From: Oscillospiraceae bacterium | GTDB taxonomy: Bacteria > Bacillota > Clostridia > Oscillospirales > Oscillospiraceae | NCBI GenBank assembly: GCA_017516925.1 | Contig: JAFXAQ010000054.1 | Coordinates: forward strand, 1-35,299 | Reading direction: 5' to 3' | Length of the DNA: 35,299 nt | Part shown: positions 1 to 6,799 of the stretch, one piece after another | Position numbering within the stretch: position 1 is the stretch's first letter | How the letters are laid out: each line of letters starts with the position of its first letter | Notes under the pieces: model-generated | Database searches by the model: none | Told to the model about the DNA's origin: nothing | The model's input: the letters and a program-made list of their open reading frames with translations, nothing else | Position numbers and translations under genes: made by a program

Positions 1-312
1 ACTTGGTCAAATTATTCGGGTGCAAAAATTAGCGGAACTGGAAAAATTACAGAAATAGAGTATGGCACTGGCTTTTTTACAAATTTCACTTACTCGAGTG
101 TTTCTGGTGGTGTTGAGACACCCTATCGATATATTACCGTAGGTATAGGCAAGCACATACAAGTTCTTGTCCGACAAGAAACTTTTGATGGCTTTGCAGT
201 GGGCGATTCTGTACGATTTGACGGTGTTATTGGAGATGGAAATGGCGTTGATATTTATGTGGTCGGCAGTGAACCTGCAAGCAATCCGCAACCTCACATT
301 TTCAAAAACTGA
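1..312 (+). CDS. C-terminal part of an unknown protein (cut by window edge)
   Basis: Frame 1 is open from the first base to a TGA at 310-312 and gives 103 residues. The start lies outside the window. The visible part is rich in beta-branched residues and glycine and has alternating strands (GKITEIEYGTGFF, RYITVGIGKHIQVLV, VGDSVRFDGVIGDG), which resembles an OB-fold-like beta barrel. That resemblance is an impression, not a family match. No catalytic motif is visible. An overlapping 65-codon ORF in another frame (167-364) is less convincing. The gene is followed within 80 bp by a hairpin terminator that is part of a 109-bp repeat. Confidence 0.6.
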   Translation, partial: TWSNYSGAKISGTGKITEIEYGTGFFTNFTYSSVSGGVETPYRYITVGIGKHIQVLVRQETFDGFAVGDSVRFDGVIGDGNGVDIYVVGSEPASNPQPHIFKN

Positions 313-337
313 TTTCCCTCTTTTGGTGATAGCACCA

Positions 338-446
338 CAGGCTGCAATTAAGGACAACAAGTAATTTTGTTGGCATTATAAAGCAAAAATCCGTCCGAGA
401 AATCGGGCGGATTTTTTGTCCACGCAGGGTAGGTTGTGATATTGAC
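338..446. repeat. 109-bp perfect direct repeat, left copy
   Basis: Bases 338-446 are identical to 1888-1996 at an offset of exactly 1550 bp. The repeat contains codons that could end a reading frame (QAAIKDNK followed by TAA), a rho-independent terminator, and at its right end the TTGTGA that serves as a -35 element in the other copy. In this left copy no matching -10 follows. The two copies bracket the GH28-like gene. Confidence 0.9.
386..417 (+). terminator. Rho-independent terminator (in left repeat copy)
   Basis: The stem AATCCGTCCGA / TCGGGCGGATT has one G-T wobble and a GAA-type loop, and is followed by a run of six T. It lies downstream of the partial gene at 1-312. An identical copy lies at 1936-1967. 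Confidence 0.8.
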
Positions 447-530
447 CAAGACAGGGGACGGTTCGGGAGGAAGCGGGGGGGCGGATCGTGGGTGGTGTGC
501 AGGGAATGCATATATGCGCTCCCTATGGGG

Positions 531-1769
531 TTAATTTCCTATGGTGGTATTGAGGAATTGGATGTTTTCTGCGTATTTTACGGTCATGGGCAGCGGCTCG
601 TAGCTTTGACCGGGGGTCATCAGGTAGCCGGTACAGGGGCGCTTTTCACACCATGTGCTGTCTGTTTGGGTGAAGCTGCAGTTTACAAAGCGGATATCCT
701 TCACGATGGCATCCGGTCTGCCGCAGATGTAGGGTAGCTGTGGGGAGCGGCAGGTCACATTTGTAAATTCCAGATCCCGGATGCCGGCAACCTTTACCTC
801 TTCCCGGTCACCGGCTTTGATGTAGATGGGATGGCCGGCTGCTTCAATGGAAAGATCCCGGAAACGAAAATTTTCCACAAGGGTCGCCTCTCTGCCCACA
901 TCGGTGATCTTCTCCGAACGCACCAAGGTAGGAATATACAGAGAAATGCCCACGGAGCAATCGGTCATAGTGATATTTTCCATGGCCACATCCCGAATCA
1001 CGCCGTCATTGACCCAGCCGATCCGCAGACCTGCAGAGTAGCTGGTCAGCCGGCAATCGGAAAAACGGATACGCTCGCAGGGCTTGTTTTCCTTCAGAGT
1101 GGCGCTGTTGGCACGGGTGACCAGACAATCGTCAGAGCAGTGGATGTCACAGCCCGTGACGGTCACATCCCGGCTGCAGTTGATGTGCACACCGTCGTTA
1201 TTGGGGTATTCCACGCTGCATCGGATGGTAATATCTTTCACGGTCACAAAATCGCAATCGTGGATCCAGTAAGACCAGCCGGCAGGCTGATTGACCATGG
1301 TCACATCCCGGATGGTCAGGTTGCGGCAGCCCACGGCAAGCACCACACGGGGAGGGGTGAAGCCGTCGATGCGCTTATATTTGCAAATGCGGTTTTCCGG
1401 GTCGGGGACAACAAAGTGCTGACCGTTGCAGTCGATGGCGCCGAAGCCGGTGATGGCGGCATTCTCACATTCGTGGAGCAAAATCAGGCAGCTGTTGCTT
1501 TTCCGGGGCGCTAACTCCCAATCCATGTGGGTCAGCTCCTTGAAGTCTTGGTAGTCTGCTATGTTTTCGGAGCCCAAAAGGGTGGCATCGGCAGCAATAT
1601 GCAGCTCCACATTGCTGCGCAGCAGGATAGAGCCGATCTTGAAAATACCGCCCTCTGCAATGACCTGACCACCGCTGACGGCAGCTGCGTCGATGGCGGC
1701 CTGCACCGCTGCGGTGTCCAAAGCCCTGCCGTCACCCACAGCACCGAAATCACGGATATAAAAATTCAT
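531..1769 (-). CDS. Glycoside hydrolase family 28-like (polygalacturonase-like) protein
   Basis: The protein has 412 residues from the ATG at 1769, which has a GGAGG six bases upstream. The longer frame to 1910 runs back into the repeat and is unlikely. The N-terminus (YIRDFGAVGDG, residues 4-14) is the usual opening of right-handed beta-helix pectinase-fold proteins. Residues 190-197 (NNDGVHIN) and 212-215 (SDDC) match the NTDG and DD catalytic motifs of GH28. The usual GHG and RIK motifs are not evident: the corresponding area reads SAGLRIGW. No signal peptide is visible, so an intracellular enzyme acting on oligogalacturonides or a related sugar is plausible. The gene points opposite to its neighbours and is flanked by 109-bp direct repeats. 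Confidence 0.8.
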   Translation of the reverse strand: MNFYIRDFGAVGDGRALDTAAVQAAIDAAAVSGGQVIAEGGIFKIGSILLRSNVELHIAADATLLGSENIADYQDFKELTHMDWELAPRKSNSCLILLHECENAAITGFGAIDCNGQHFVVPDPENRICKYKRIDGFTPPRVVLAVGCRNLTIRDVTMVNQPAGWSYWIHDCDFVTVKDITIRCSVEYPNNDGVHINCSRDVTVTGCDIHCSDDCLVTRANSATLKENKPCERIRFSDCRLTSYSAGLRIGWVNDGVIRDVAMENITMTDCSVGISLYIPTLVRSEKITDVGREATLVENFRFRDLSIEAAGHPIYIKAGDREEVKVAGIRDLEFTNVTCRSPQLPYICGRPDAIVKDIRFVNCSFTQTDSTWCEKRPCTGYLMTPGQSYEPLPMTVKYAENIQFLNTTIGN

Positions 1770-1827
1770 AAAATACCTCCAAAGAAGAAAAGAGATCGTT
1801 TTGCTTTTAGCGTTTTGCACTTTAATA

Positions 1828-1836
1828 AGTATAGCA
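1828..1836 (-). promoter_or_regulatory. Extended -10 promoter of the GH28-like gene
   Basis: On the minus strand TGCTATACT forms an extended -10 (TGnTATACT) about 60 bp upstream of the start codon. No good -35 is seen, which is compatible with an extended -10 promoter. Confidence 0.4.
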
Positions 1837-1887
1837 CAAAATAGGGGGGAAGGAAAGGGGAAATCGAACATTTTGCTGTCTGCGGTC

Positions 1888-1996
1888 CAGGCTGCAATTA
1901 AGGACAACAAGTAATTTTGTTGGCATTATAAAGCAAAAATCCGTCCGAGAAATCGGGCGGATTTTTTGTCCACGCAGGGTAGGTTGTGATATTGAC
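1888..1996. repeat. 109-bp perfect direct repeat, right copy
   Basis: This is identical to 338-446. The copy holds the terminator at 1936-1967 and the -35 element (TTGTGA, 1984-1989) of the promoter for the small ORF at 2036. The arrangement looks functional here, whereas the left copy has lost the -10. Confidence 0.9.
1936..1967 (+). terminator. Rho-independent terminator (in right repeat copy)
   Basis: This is the same hairpin and T-run as at 386-417, located within the right copy of the direct repeat. Confidence 0.75.
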
Positions 1997-2012
1997 TACC
2001 GCGTATTATAAT
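1984..2012 (+). promoter_or_regulatory. Promoter of the 21-codon ORF
   Basis: TTGTGA (1984-1989), a 17-bp spacer and TATAAT (2007-2012) lie 23 bp before the start codon at 2036. The -35 is inside the 109-bp repeat and the -10 is just outside it. Confidence 0.6.
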
Positions 2013-2035
2013 AGCTTCGTAAAGGAGTGAAGGAT

Positions 2036-2101
2036 ATGGACACTTACGTAGCAGGTGCAACAAACACGGCCTTATCAAAAGGAAAATCTGATTATCCATA
2101 A
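2036..2101 (+). CDS. Small ORF, 21 residues, unknown
   Basis: The ATG at 2036 has an AAGGAG eight bases upstream, a near-consensus promoter and, right after the stop, a strong terminator at 2103-2130. The peptide is MDTYVAGATNTALSKGKSDY plus a final P. It has no hydrophobic segment and no motif that I recognise. The complete transcription unit (promoter, ribosome site, ORF, terminator) is the main argument that it is expressed. It could also be a short RNA gene in which the ORF is incidental. Confidence 0.45.
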   Translation: MDTYVAGATNTALSKGKSDYP

Positions 2102-2102
2102 C

Positions 2103-2130
2103 AAACACGCCACCCGGGTGGCGTGTTTTT
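2103..2130 (+). terminator. Rho-independent terminator after the small ORF
   Basis: AACACGCCACCC / GGGTGGCGTGTT forms a perfect stem followed by T residues, directly after the stop codon of the 21-codon ORF. Confidence 0.8.
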
Positions 2131-2139
2131 AAGTCCTTC

Positions 2140-2168
2140 TTGCCAGTTCCTGTCGAATATGGTATAAT
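2140..2168 (+). promoter_or_regulatory. Promoter of the YwaF-like membrane protein gene
   Basis: TTGCCA (2140-2145), a 17-bp spacer and TATAAT (2163-2168). The promoter overlaps the in-frame TTG at 2140, which excludes that codon as the translation start and favours the ATG at 2191. Confidence 0.7.
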
Positions 2169-2190
2169 GCTGCCATTGGGGGGTAGAAAA

Positions 2191-2964
2191 ATGCTTGAAT
2201 TTTTAAATTATTTCTTTGGAAAAGGCGAAACTGTAGAGTTCACCAATTTTACCCTGGCGCATTTTATGCCGATTTTGGTTGTGGCGGGAATTATCTTTTT
2301 GATTTACCGATTCCGCAGAAACATCCGGGATCTGAAAAATGAGATGACGTTTCGTTACATCCTCGCTTTCATCTTAATTATCAGCGAAATGTCCTATTAT
2401 TGGCGGCTGATTGGCATACCTGCGCTGGGACCAAACCCCATTGACCATCTTCCCATTGCGGTGTGCGGCTGGGTGGCAATCTTTGGAAGCTATATGGTCA
2501 TCGGCAAATCCCAAACACTGTTTGATTTGTGCTATTTCTGGACCCTTGCCGGCTCCACCTTTGCCCTGATTACCCCCACTGTCATCTCCTACACCGGCCC
2601 AACCCGGTTCCGCTACTATCAATTCTGGGCAGAGCATCTTGTGAGCTATGTGGCAATTTTCTATATGATTTTTGTCCACAAAATGCGCCCCTACAAGAAA
2701 TCTATTGTAAAAGCGTATGTTGGTCTGGGTGTTCTTGCGGCAATTGCCTATTTTGCCAACCGGCTGCTGGGTCCCGGCGCAAACTATTTGTTTATGGCAC
2801 GTCCGGAGGACACCCCCTCGGTTCTGGACATTCTCCCGCCAAACTTTGCCCTGCGGCTTTTCGTAATGGCTGCTGTCATCACCGCTTTGTTCCTTCTGGC
2901 TTATCTTCCCTGGTATCTCAAGGACAAGAAGCAAACAGAAACCACACAGGCGGTTACAACATAA
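2191..2964 (+). CDS. YwaF/TIGR02206-type integral membrane protein
   Basis: The start at ATG 2191 follows a G-rich ribosome site (GGGGGG, 2177-2183) and gives 257 residues. The upstream in-frame TTG lies on the promoter. The protein has about six or seven hydrophobic segments, for example around residues 23-40, 55-70, 87-103 and 230-245. It also has the DHLPIAVCGW segment typical of the TIGR02206 (YwaF) family of membrane proteins. The biochemical role of the family is not established. It is a single-gene unit with its own promoter and a shared bidirectional terminator after it. Confidence 0.75.
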   Translation: MLEFLNYFFGKGETVEFTNFTLAHFMPILVVAGIIFLIYRFRRNIRDLKNEMTFRYILAFILIISEMSYYWRLIGIPALGPNPIDHLPIAVCGWVAIFGSYMVIGKSQTLFDLCYFWTLAGSTFALITPTVISYTGPTRFRYYQFWAEHLVSYVAIFYMIFVHKMRPYKKSIVKAYVGLGVLAAIAYFANRLLGPGANYLFMARPEDTPSVLDILPPNFALRLFVMAAVITALFLLAYLPWYLKDKKQTETTQAVTT

Positions 2965-2969
2965 AAATC

Positions 2970-3008
2970 CAGCCCCCCGTTTCCTAACAGGAAACGGGGG
3001 GACTTTTT
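2970..3008. terminator. Bidirectional terminator between the YwaF-like gene and hflC
   Basis: The perfect 12-bp stem CCCCCCGTTTCC (2973-2984) / GGAAACGGGGGG (2990-3001) has a 5-base loop. T-rich tracts lie on both exits, so it can serve both converging genes. Confidence 0.85.
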
Positions 3009-3876
3009 AGCCCATCAGGATTTTGGCAAGCTCAGAGTCCTTGTCCAGAATGATGGTTTTTTCATCTCCGGTGAGGCTTTGCTTCAGCGCATCCAGCGCC
3101 AGGGTAAACTCATAGAATTCCTTTTTCTCCGCAGAGTCGTAGGCCTTTGCCAGCATACGCATATACTCTGCCTCGCCCTCCGCCTCCAGCTTGGCAGCCT
3201 CCGCCTGGGCATTGGAAACCATAATGTTTACCTGCTTATCCACATCGTTGCGGATAATGGATGCCTCGTAATTTCCGTCTGCGGTATATTTTTCCGCCAT
3301 CTGGTTTCGCTCGGAAATCATACGGGAATACACCGCATTGAGGTTGGATTCCGGCAAATCAAACTGCTTGATTTTTACATCCTCCACACAAATTCCATAG
3401 GTAGCAGCCTGTTTGTCCACTGTGGTGGTAATGCCCTCATAAATCTCATTGCGCTCTGCGCCGTCATTCATATTGATAATGTCCGCCTGGGCCAGGGTGC
3501 CCATAGCAATCTTCATTGCTGTGTAGGTAATGGCATTGAGCCGTTCCTCTGCCTTTTGAGAAGTACCCAAGGTCCGGTAGAACTGCTGCGGGTCAGAAAT
3601 TTTCCACAGAATATAGCAGTCCACCGTCATAGTCTGCTTATCCGAGGTCAGCACCTCAGAAGGGGGGATATCATAAATCTGGGTGGCCTTGGAATAGTAC
3701 TTCACACTGTCCACAAAGGGGATTTTAAAGTGCATACCGGCGCTGTCCACGGTGTCCACAATCTCAGAGAACCGGAAAACGCAGGCATACTGGTTTTCCG
3801 CCACTGTGTAATAGCCGCTGCCGACGACGATTAAAACCGCCAGCACAATTACTGCGATAATAATTGCTTTTTTCAT
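3007..3876 (-). CDS. hflC: HflC-type SPFH membrane protein
   Basis: The protein has 289 residues with an N-terminal membrane anchor (about residues 4-24) followed by an SPFH/prohibitin domain and a charged, alanine/glutamate-rich coiled coil near residues 205-250. In characterised bacteria HflC pairs with HflK to form a membrane cage around the FtsH protease and modulates its activity. Its start ATG overlaps the hflK stop by 4 bp (ATGA), so the two subunits are probably co-translated. Assignment as HflC rather than HflK rests on gene order and on the shorter N-terminus. Confidence 0.85.
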   Translation of the reverse strand: MKKAIIIAVIVLAVLIVVGSGYYTVAENQYACVFRFSEIVDTVDSAGMHFKIPFVDSVKYYSKATQIYDIPPSEVLTSDKQTMTVDCYILWKISDPQQFYRTLGTSQKAEERLNAITYTAMKIAMGTLAQADIINMNDGAERNEIYEGITTTVDKQAATYGICVEDVKIKQFDLPESNLNAVYSRMISERNQMAEKYTADGNYEASIIRNDVDKQVNIMVSNAQAEAAKLEAEGEAEYMRMLAKAYDSAEKKEFYEFTLALDALKQSLTGDEKTIILDKDSELAKILMG

Positions 3877-4868
3877 CCGTTATTCTCTCCCTTCACCATA
3901 GACTCCAATGGCAGCAGCATATCCACATTGCTGCCTGTGCCGGTGTTGATATACAGCTTCACGCCGGGCAAAATCTGAGAAATCGCCTCATAATACATAC
4001 GGCTGCGGGTAATTCCCGGGTTTTGCTGATACTCGGTGTACATCGCCTCAAACATCGCAACCTGCTGGGTTGCCTCGTTAATACGCTTCTGCCGCAAGAA
4101 TTCTGCATTTTGCAGCAGCTTATCTGCCTGGGCCTGGGCATCCGGCAGCTTGGCATTTTGATATGCCTTGGCATCGTTGACTACCGCCTCTGCCTGTTGC
4201 TTGGCGGTTTCCACCGCCTTAAATGCCTCATTGACCTCCTGGGTAGGCGGCTCAGCATCCTGAATGCGCACATCCACCAGCGTCAGTCCAATATCATACT
4301 CCTCCAAAATCTGGGAAACCAACTCTTTCACCTGCATCTGGATATTCTCCTTGCCGTCGGTAAGCACCCCATCCACAGAAGTAGAGCCCACCACATTCCG
4401 CACCTGGCTTTGAATCAGGTTCCGCAAAATGGTTTCCGGGTCGTTGGAGGCATAAAGATAGCGCTCTGGGTTGGAAATCTTATACTCCACGAAAAAGTCC
4501 ACGTTGACAATGTTGTAATCGCCGGTAATCATGGTGCTTTCCCCGGTGTTTACCGCATAATCTCCGTCACTTTCTGTGGTGTAGCCCAGTTCAATTTTCT
4601 GGTAGACATTTACATCCACCTTCTGCACCTGCTGAATACCGAAGGGCAGCTTGAAATGCAAGCCCGCATCGGTGACGTCTGTCACCTTGCCAAAGGTGGT
4701 AACCACCGCCTGCTGCTTGTCATCCACTGTGTAAAAACAGGTCAGCAGCAAGGATAGTACTGCCACCGCCGCCAGCACAAGCAAGACTGTGCGACCAAGC
4801 TTTTTCAGATCAATCTCTTTACCCCCGGAGGAGTTGGGAGACCATCTGTATGTTCCGTTTTTATCCAT
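3873..4868 (-). CDS. hflK: HflK-type SPFH membrane protein
   Basis: The protein has 331 residues: a short polar N-terminal stretch of about 25 residues, one membrane helix (about 28-47), an SPFH domain containing TVDDKQQAVVTTFGKV, and a C-terminal coiled coil rich in A, Q and E. It is the likely partner of the downstream HflC. Its start overlaps the end of the upstream DUF1836 gene by 8 bp, so the three genes form one operon. The DUF1836 link suggests that a dedicated regulator sets the level of the complex; that is an inference. Confidence 0.85.
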   Translation of the reverse strand: MDKNGTYRWSPNSSGGKEIDLKKLGRTVLLVLAAVAVLSLLLTCFYTVDDKQQAVVTTFGKVTDVTDAGLHFKLPFGIQQVQKVDVNVYQKIELGYTTESDGDYAVNTGESTMITGDYNIVNVDFFVEYKISNPERYLYASNDPETILRNLIQSQVRNVVGSTSVDGVLTDGKENIQMQVKELVSQILEEYDIGLTLVDVRIQDAEPPTQEVNEAFKAVETAKQQAEAVVNDAKAYQNAKLPDAQAQADKLLQNAEFLRQKRINEATQQVAMFEAMYTEYQQNPGITRSRMYYEAISQILPGVKLYINTGTGSNVDMLLPLESMVKGENNG

Positions 4869-5430
4869 TTTCTGTTTCCTCCTTACATTTTATTAGCATA
4901 TTTTCCGCCTCCTGCCGCATCCGGGCAGCCAACCAGGCAGTGAGCATTATCCGCAGCGCCTGCTTCACCCGTTGCTTTGCCCCGGGAACCGGTTCCTGAT
5001 AATCCGCCAGCATCTTATCCAGAAGCAAATCCCGGTCCTCTTCCGAATACAGCTCCTTAACACGGGCTGCCAAACGGACAAACATAAAATACAGCTGTGT
5101 GTCATCGATGACATCGTCGCTTTCATCGTTAAGCTGTCCGTTTACATACCCCAGCAAGCCGCAAATCTGCTCCATGGGCAATATGCTTTTGAGCATATTG
5201 ATGGTCAAAATACGGCAAAGCTGCTCCTGGGTATAGCGTTTTTTCTCCGGCGGCGTTAAAAAACCCCGCTTAACCCAGTTTTGCACCGTATGGGGCTCCA
5301 GCCCTGCCAGCTCGGAAACCTGACTGAGCACCATACCCCCGGCTAAGAACATCGCATCAAACAGCTGTGCAATATTCTCCGTCTCTTGGCGGGATTTTTT
5401 GAGCACCGTTCCGGGGATCGTCCATTCCAT
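4861..5430 (-). CDS. DUF1836-family protein with MerR-like DNA-binding domain
   Basis: The protein has 189 residues. Residues about 35-75 hold a helix-turn-helix resembling the MerR type (VSELAGLEPHTVQNWVKRGF), followed by the mostly helical DUF1836 region. The start ATG at 5430 has GGAGG in front. As first gene of the hflK-hflC operon, with palindromes in the promoter spacer and over the ribosome site, it is likely an autoregulator of the operon. No ligand-binding residue can be read from the sequence. Confidence 0.75.
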   Translation of the reverse strand: MEWTIPGTVLKKSRQETENIAQLFDAMFLAGGMVLSQVSELAGLEPHTVQNWVKRGFLTPPEKKRYTQEQLCRILTINMLKSILPMEQICGLLGYVNGQLNDESDDVIDDTQLYFMFVRLAARVKELYSEEDRDLLLDKMLADYQEPVPGAKQRVKQALRIMLTAWLAARMRQEAENMLIKCKEETENG

Positions 5431-5442
5431 CTGTATTCACCT

Positions 5443-5454
5443 CCATAATTATGG
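5443..5454. promoter_or_regulatory. Palindrome CCATAATTATGG over the DUF1836 leader
   Basis: A perfect 12-bp palindrome lies between the -10 element and the ribosome site of the DUF1836-hflK-hflC operon. It is a plausible operator for the DUF1836 protein itself. Confidence 0.4.
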
Positions 5455-5461
5455 TACCTTG

Positions 5462-5490
5462 ATAATATCATATGGTCACGTGACTGTCAA
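5462..5490 (-). promoter_or_regulatory. Promoter of the DUF1836-hflK-hflC operon, with palindromic spacer
   Basis: On the minus strand TTGACA (5485-5490), a 17-bp spacer and TATTAT (5462-5467). The spacer contains the perfect 10-bp palindrome GTCACGTGAC (5475-5484), placed where a MerR-like regulator would bind. Confidence 0.7.
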
Positions 5491-5607
5491 TAGCAATTTA
5501 ATAACTTTTTGTAAACAAATATTGCCTTTTCCGTTATTTTGCTCTTTACGAACAGTCAAAAGTGTTGTACAATATACTATATGTATAATGCAGGAGGTGT
5601 GGGCTCG

Positions 5608-5955
5608 GTGAATTGCCTGAAATGTGGAAGAGCGGCAAAGGAAGGACAGGTGTTCTGTCCCGATTGTCAGGAGAAGATGGCAAAGCATCCTGTGAAGCCA
5701 GGTGCCGTTATCCACCTTACCCACAGAGAGGTGCCTCTGCCGGACAAAAAATCTGCAGCTAAGAGCCGGGAAGCAACGCCGCAGGACCAGCTTTTACAGC
5801 TGCGCAAAATGATACGCTGGCTGGCAGCAACAATCACCTTGTTGTCCCTGCTGCTGTGCGCTGCTGCCGGAATGCTCATACATACCCTCACAGAGGAGAG
5901 CGCTGTCCCGGCAATTGGGCGGAACTACACCACCGCCCAAACCCCAAAACCCTGA
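5608..5955 (+). CDS. Zinc-ribbon protein with one membrane helix
   Basis: The GTG at 5608 is preferred because GGAGG (5593-5597) lies 10 bases upstream. It gives 115 residues. The protein begins with a two-CxxC zinc ribbon (C3, C6, C18, C21), continues with a basic, proline-containing linker, and has one hydrophobic helix at about residues 70-92 with a short tail. A cytoplasmic ribbon on a membrane anchor is likely. Function unknown. It lies directly in front of the parS sites and parA and may be transcribed with them. Confidence 0.65.
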   Translation: MNCLKCGRAAKEGQVFCPDCQEKMAKHPVKPGAVIHLTHREVPLPDKKSAAKSREATPQDQLLQLRKMIRWLAATITLLSLLLCAAAGMLIHTLTEESAVPAIGRNYTTAQTPKP

Positions 5956-5956
5956 A

Positions 5957-5972
5957 TGTTTCACGTGAAACA
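5957..5972. promoter_or_regulatory. parS site 1
   Basis: TGTTTCACGTGAAACA is a perfect 16-bp palindrome identical to the Firmicutes parS consensus bound by Spo0J/ParB. It lies in the 67-bp gap before parA. Confidence 0.97.
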
Positions 5973-5987
5973 TTCCCCAACACCACT

Positions 5988-6003
5988 TGTTTCACGTGAA
6001 ACA
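5988..6003. promoter_or_regulatory. parS site 2
   Basis: This is a second identical 16-bp parS palindrome. It starts 31 bp after the first, about three helical turns, so both face the same side of the DNA. Confidence 0.97.
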
Positions 6004-6022
6004 AGCTTGAAAGGAACACACT

Positions 6023-6784
6023 ATGGGTAAAATACTTGCTGTGGTAAATCAAAAGGGCGGTGTAGGAAAAACCACCACTGCTGTGAACCTGACTGCCACG
6101 CTGAAAGACCTTGGAAAAAAAGTTTTGCTTTGCGACTTTGACCCACAGGCAAACGGAACCTCCGGTTTGGGCGTAGATAAGCGCCGTTTGAAGAACTCCG
6201 TTTATGATGTAATTATCAATGAAATTCCTGCTGCAGACGCTGTTGTTTCCACCCCCTATGGAGACGTGCTGCCATCCTCTGCAGATTTGGCTGGCGCCGC
6301 CGTGGAATTACTCACGGTTAGCGAGCCTAATTTCCGGTTAAAAAATGCACTGGACAGTATCAAAAACAACTACGATGTGATTTTCATTGACTGTCCGCCC
6401 TCCTTGGAATTGCTGACCGTCAATGCTCTGGCTGCTGCAGACGGCATATTGGTGCCGGTGCAGTGTGAATATTTCGCCCTGGAGGGCTTGGCGGACCTGA
6501 TGACCACCCTGCGACTGATTAAAAAGAAAATCAATCCCGCCTTGGAAATCTTCGGTGTCGCCTTAACGATGTTTGACGGACGCACCAATTTTTCCACCCA
6601 GGTTGCCCAGGAAGTGCGTCGGCATTTCCCCGGTAAGGTTTTTGCCAACGTCATTCCCAGAAATGTCCGCCTGGCAGAAGCCCCCAGTCACGGTCTGCCG
6701 GTAACGGTTTATGACAAGCATAGCCGTGGTGCTGCCGCTTACAAGGCTATGGCCGAGGAAGTTGTAAAAAAACTGAAATACTAA
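6023..6784 (+). CDS. soj: Chromosome partitioning ATPase ParA/Soj
   Basis: The protein has 253 residues, normal for Soj. The deviant Walker A motif KGGVGKTTT lies at residues 10-18, and the DFDPQANGTSGLG (about 39-51) and IDCPPSLE (about 121-128) motifs of the ParA family are intact. Soj is an ATP-dependent dimer that binds DNA nonspecifically, acts with Spo0J in origin segregation and in several Firmicutes regulates DnaA. It lies directly behind two parS sites and is followed after 15 bp by parB. Confidence 0.95.
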   Translation: MGKILAVVNQKGGVGKTTTAVNLTATLKDLGKKVLLCDFDPQANGTSGLGVDKRRLKNSVYDVIINEIPAADAVVSTPYGDVLPSSADLAGAAVELLTVSEPNFRLKNALDSIKNNYDVIFIDCPPSLELLTVNALAAADGILVPVQCEYFALEGLADLMTTLRLIKKKINPALEIFGVALTMFDGRTNFSTQVAQEVRRHFPGKVFANVIPRNVRLAEAPSHGLPVTVYDKHSRGAAAYKAMAEEVVKKLKY

Positions 6785-6799
6785 AGAAAGGGTGATTTT

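Noticed and set aside
167-364. 65-codon ORF ending in QAAIKDNK inside the left repeat
   Set aside because: It overlaps the better frame 1-312 and has no convincing ribosome site. Its last codons are shared with the right repeat copy, where the upstream sequence differs.
505-530. Palindrome AGGGA...TCCCT after the GH28-like gene as terminator
   Set aside because: The stem is interrupted and no T-run follows on the minus strand.
2140-2190. Upstream TTG start for the YwaF-like protein
   Set aside because: The codon lies on the -35 element of a near-consensus promoter, and the ATG at 2191 has a ribosome site.
5475-5484. GTCACGTGAC as a third parS site
   Set aside because: It has the CACGTG core, but the flanks do not match the TGTTTCACGTGAAACA consensus, and it lies in a promoter spacer.
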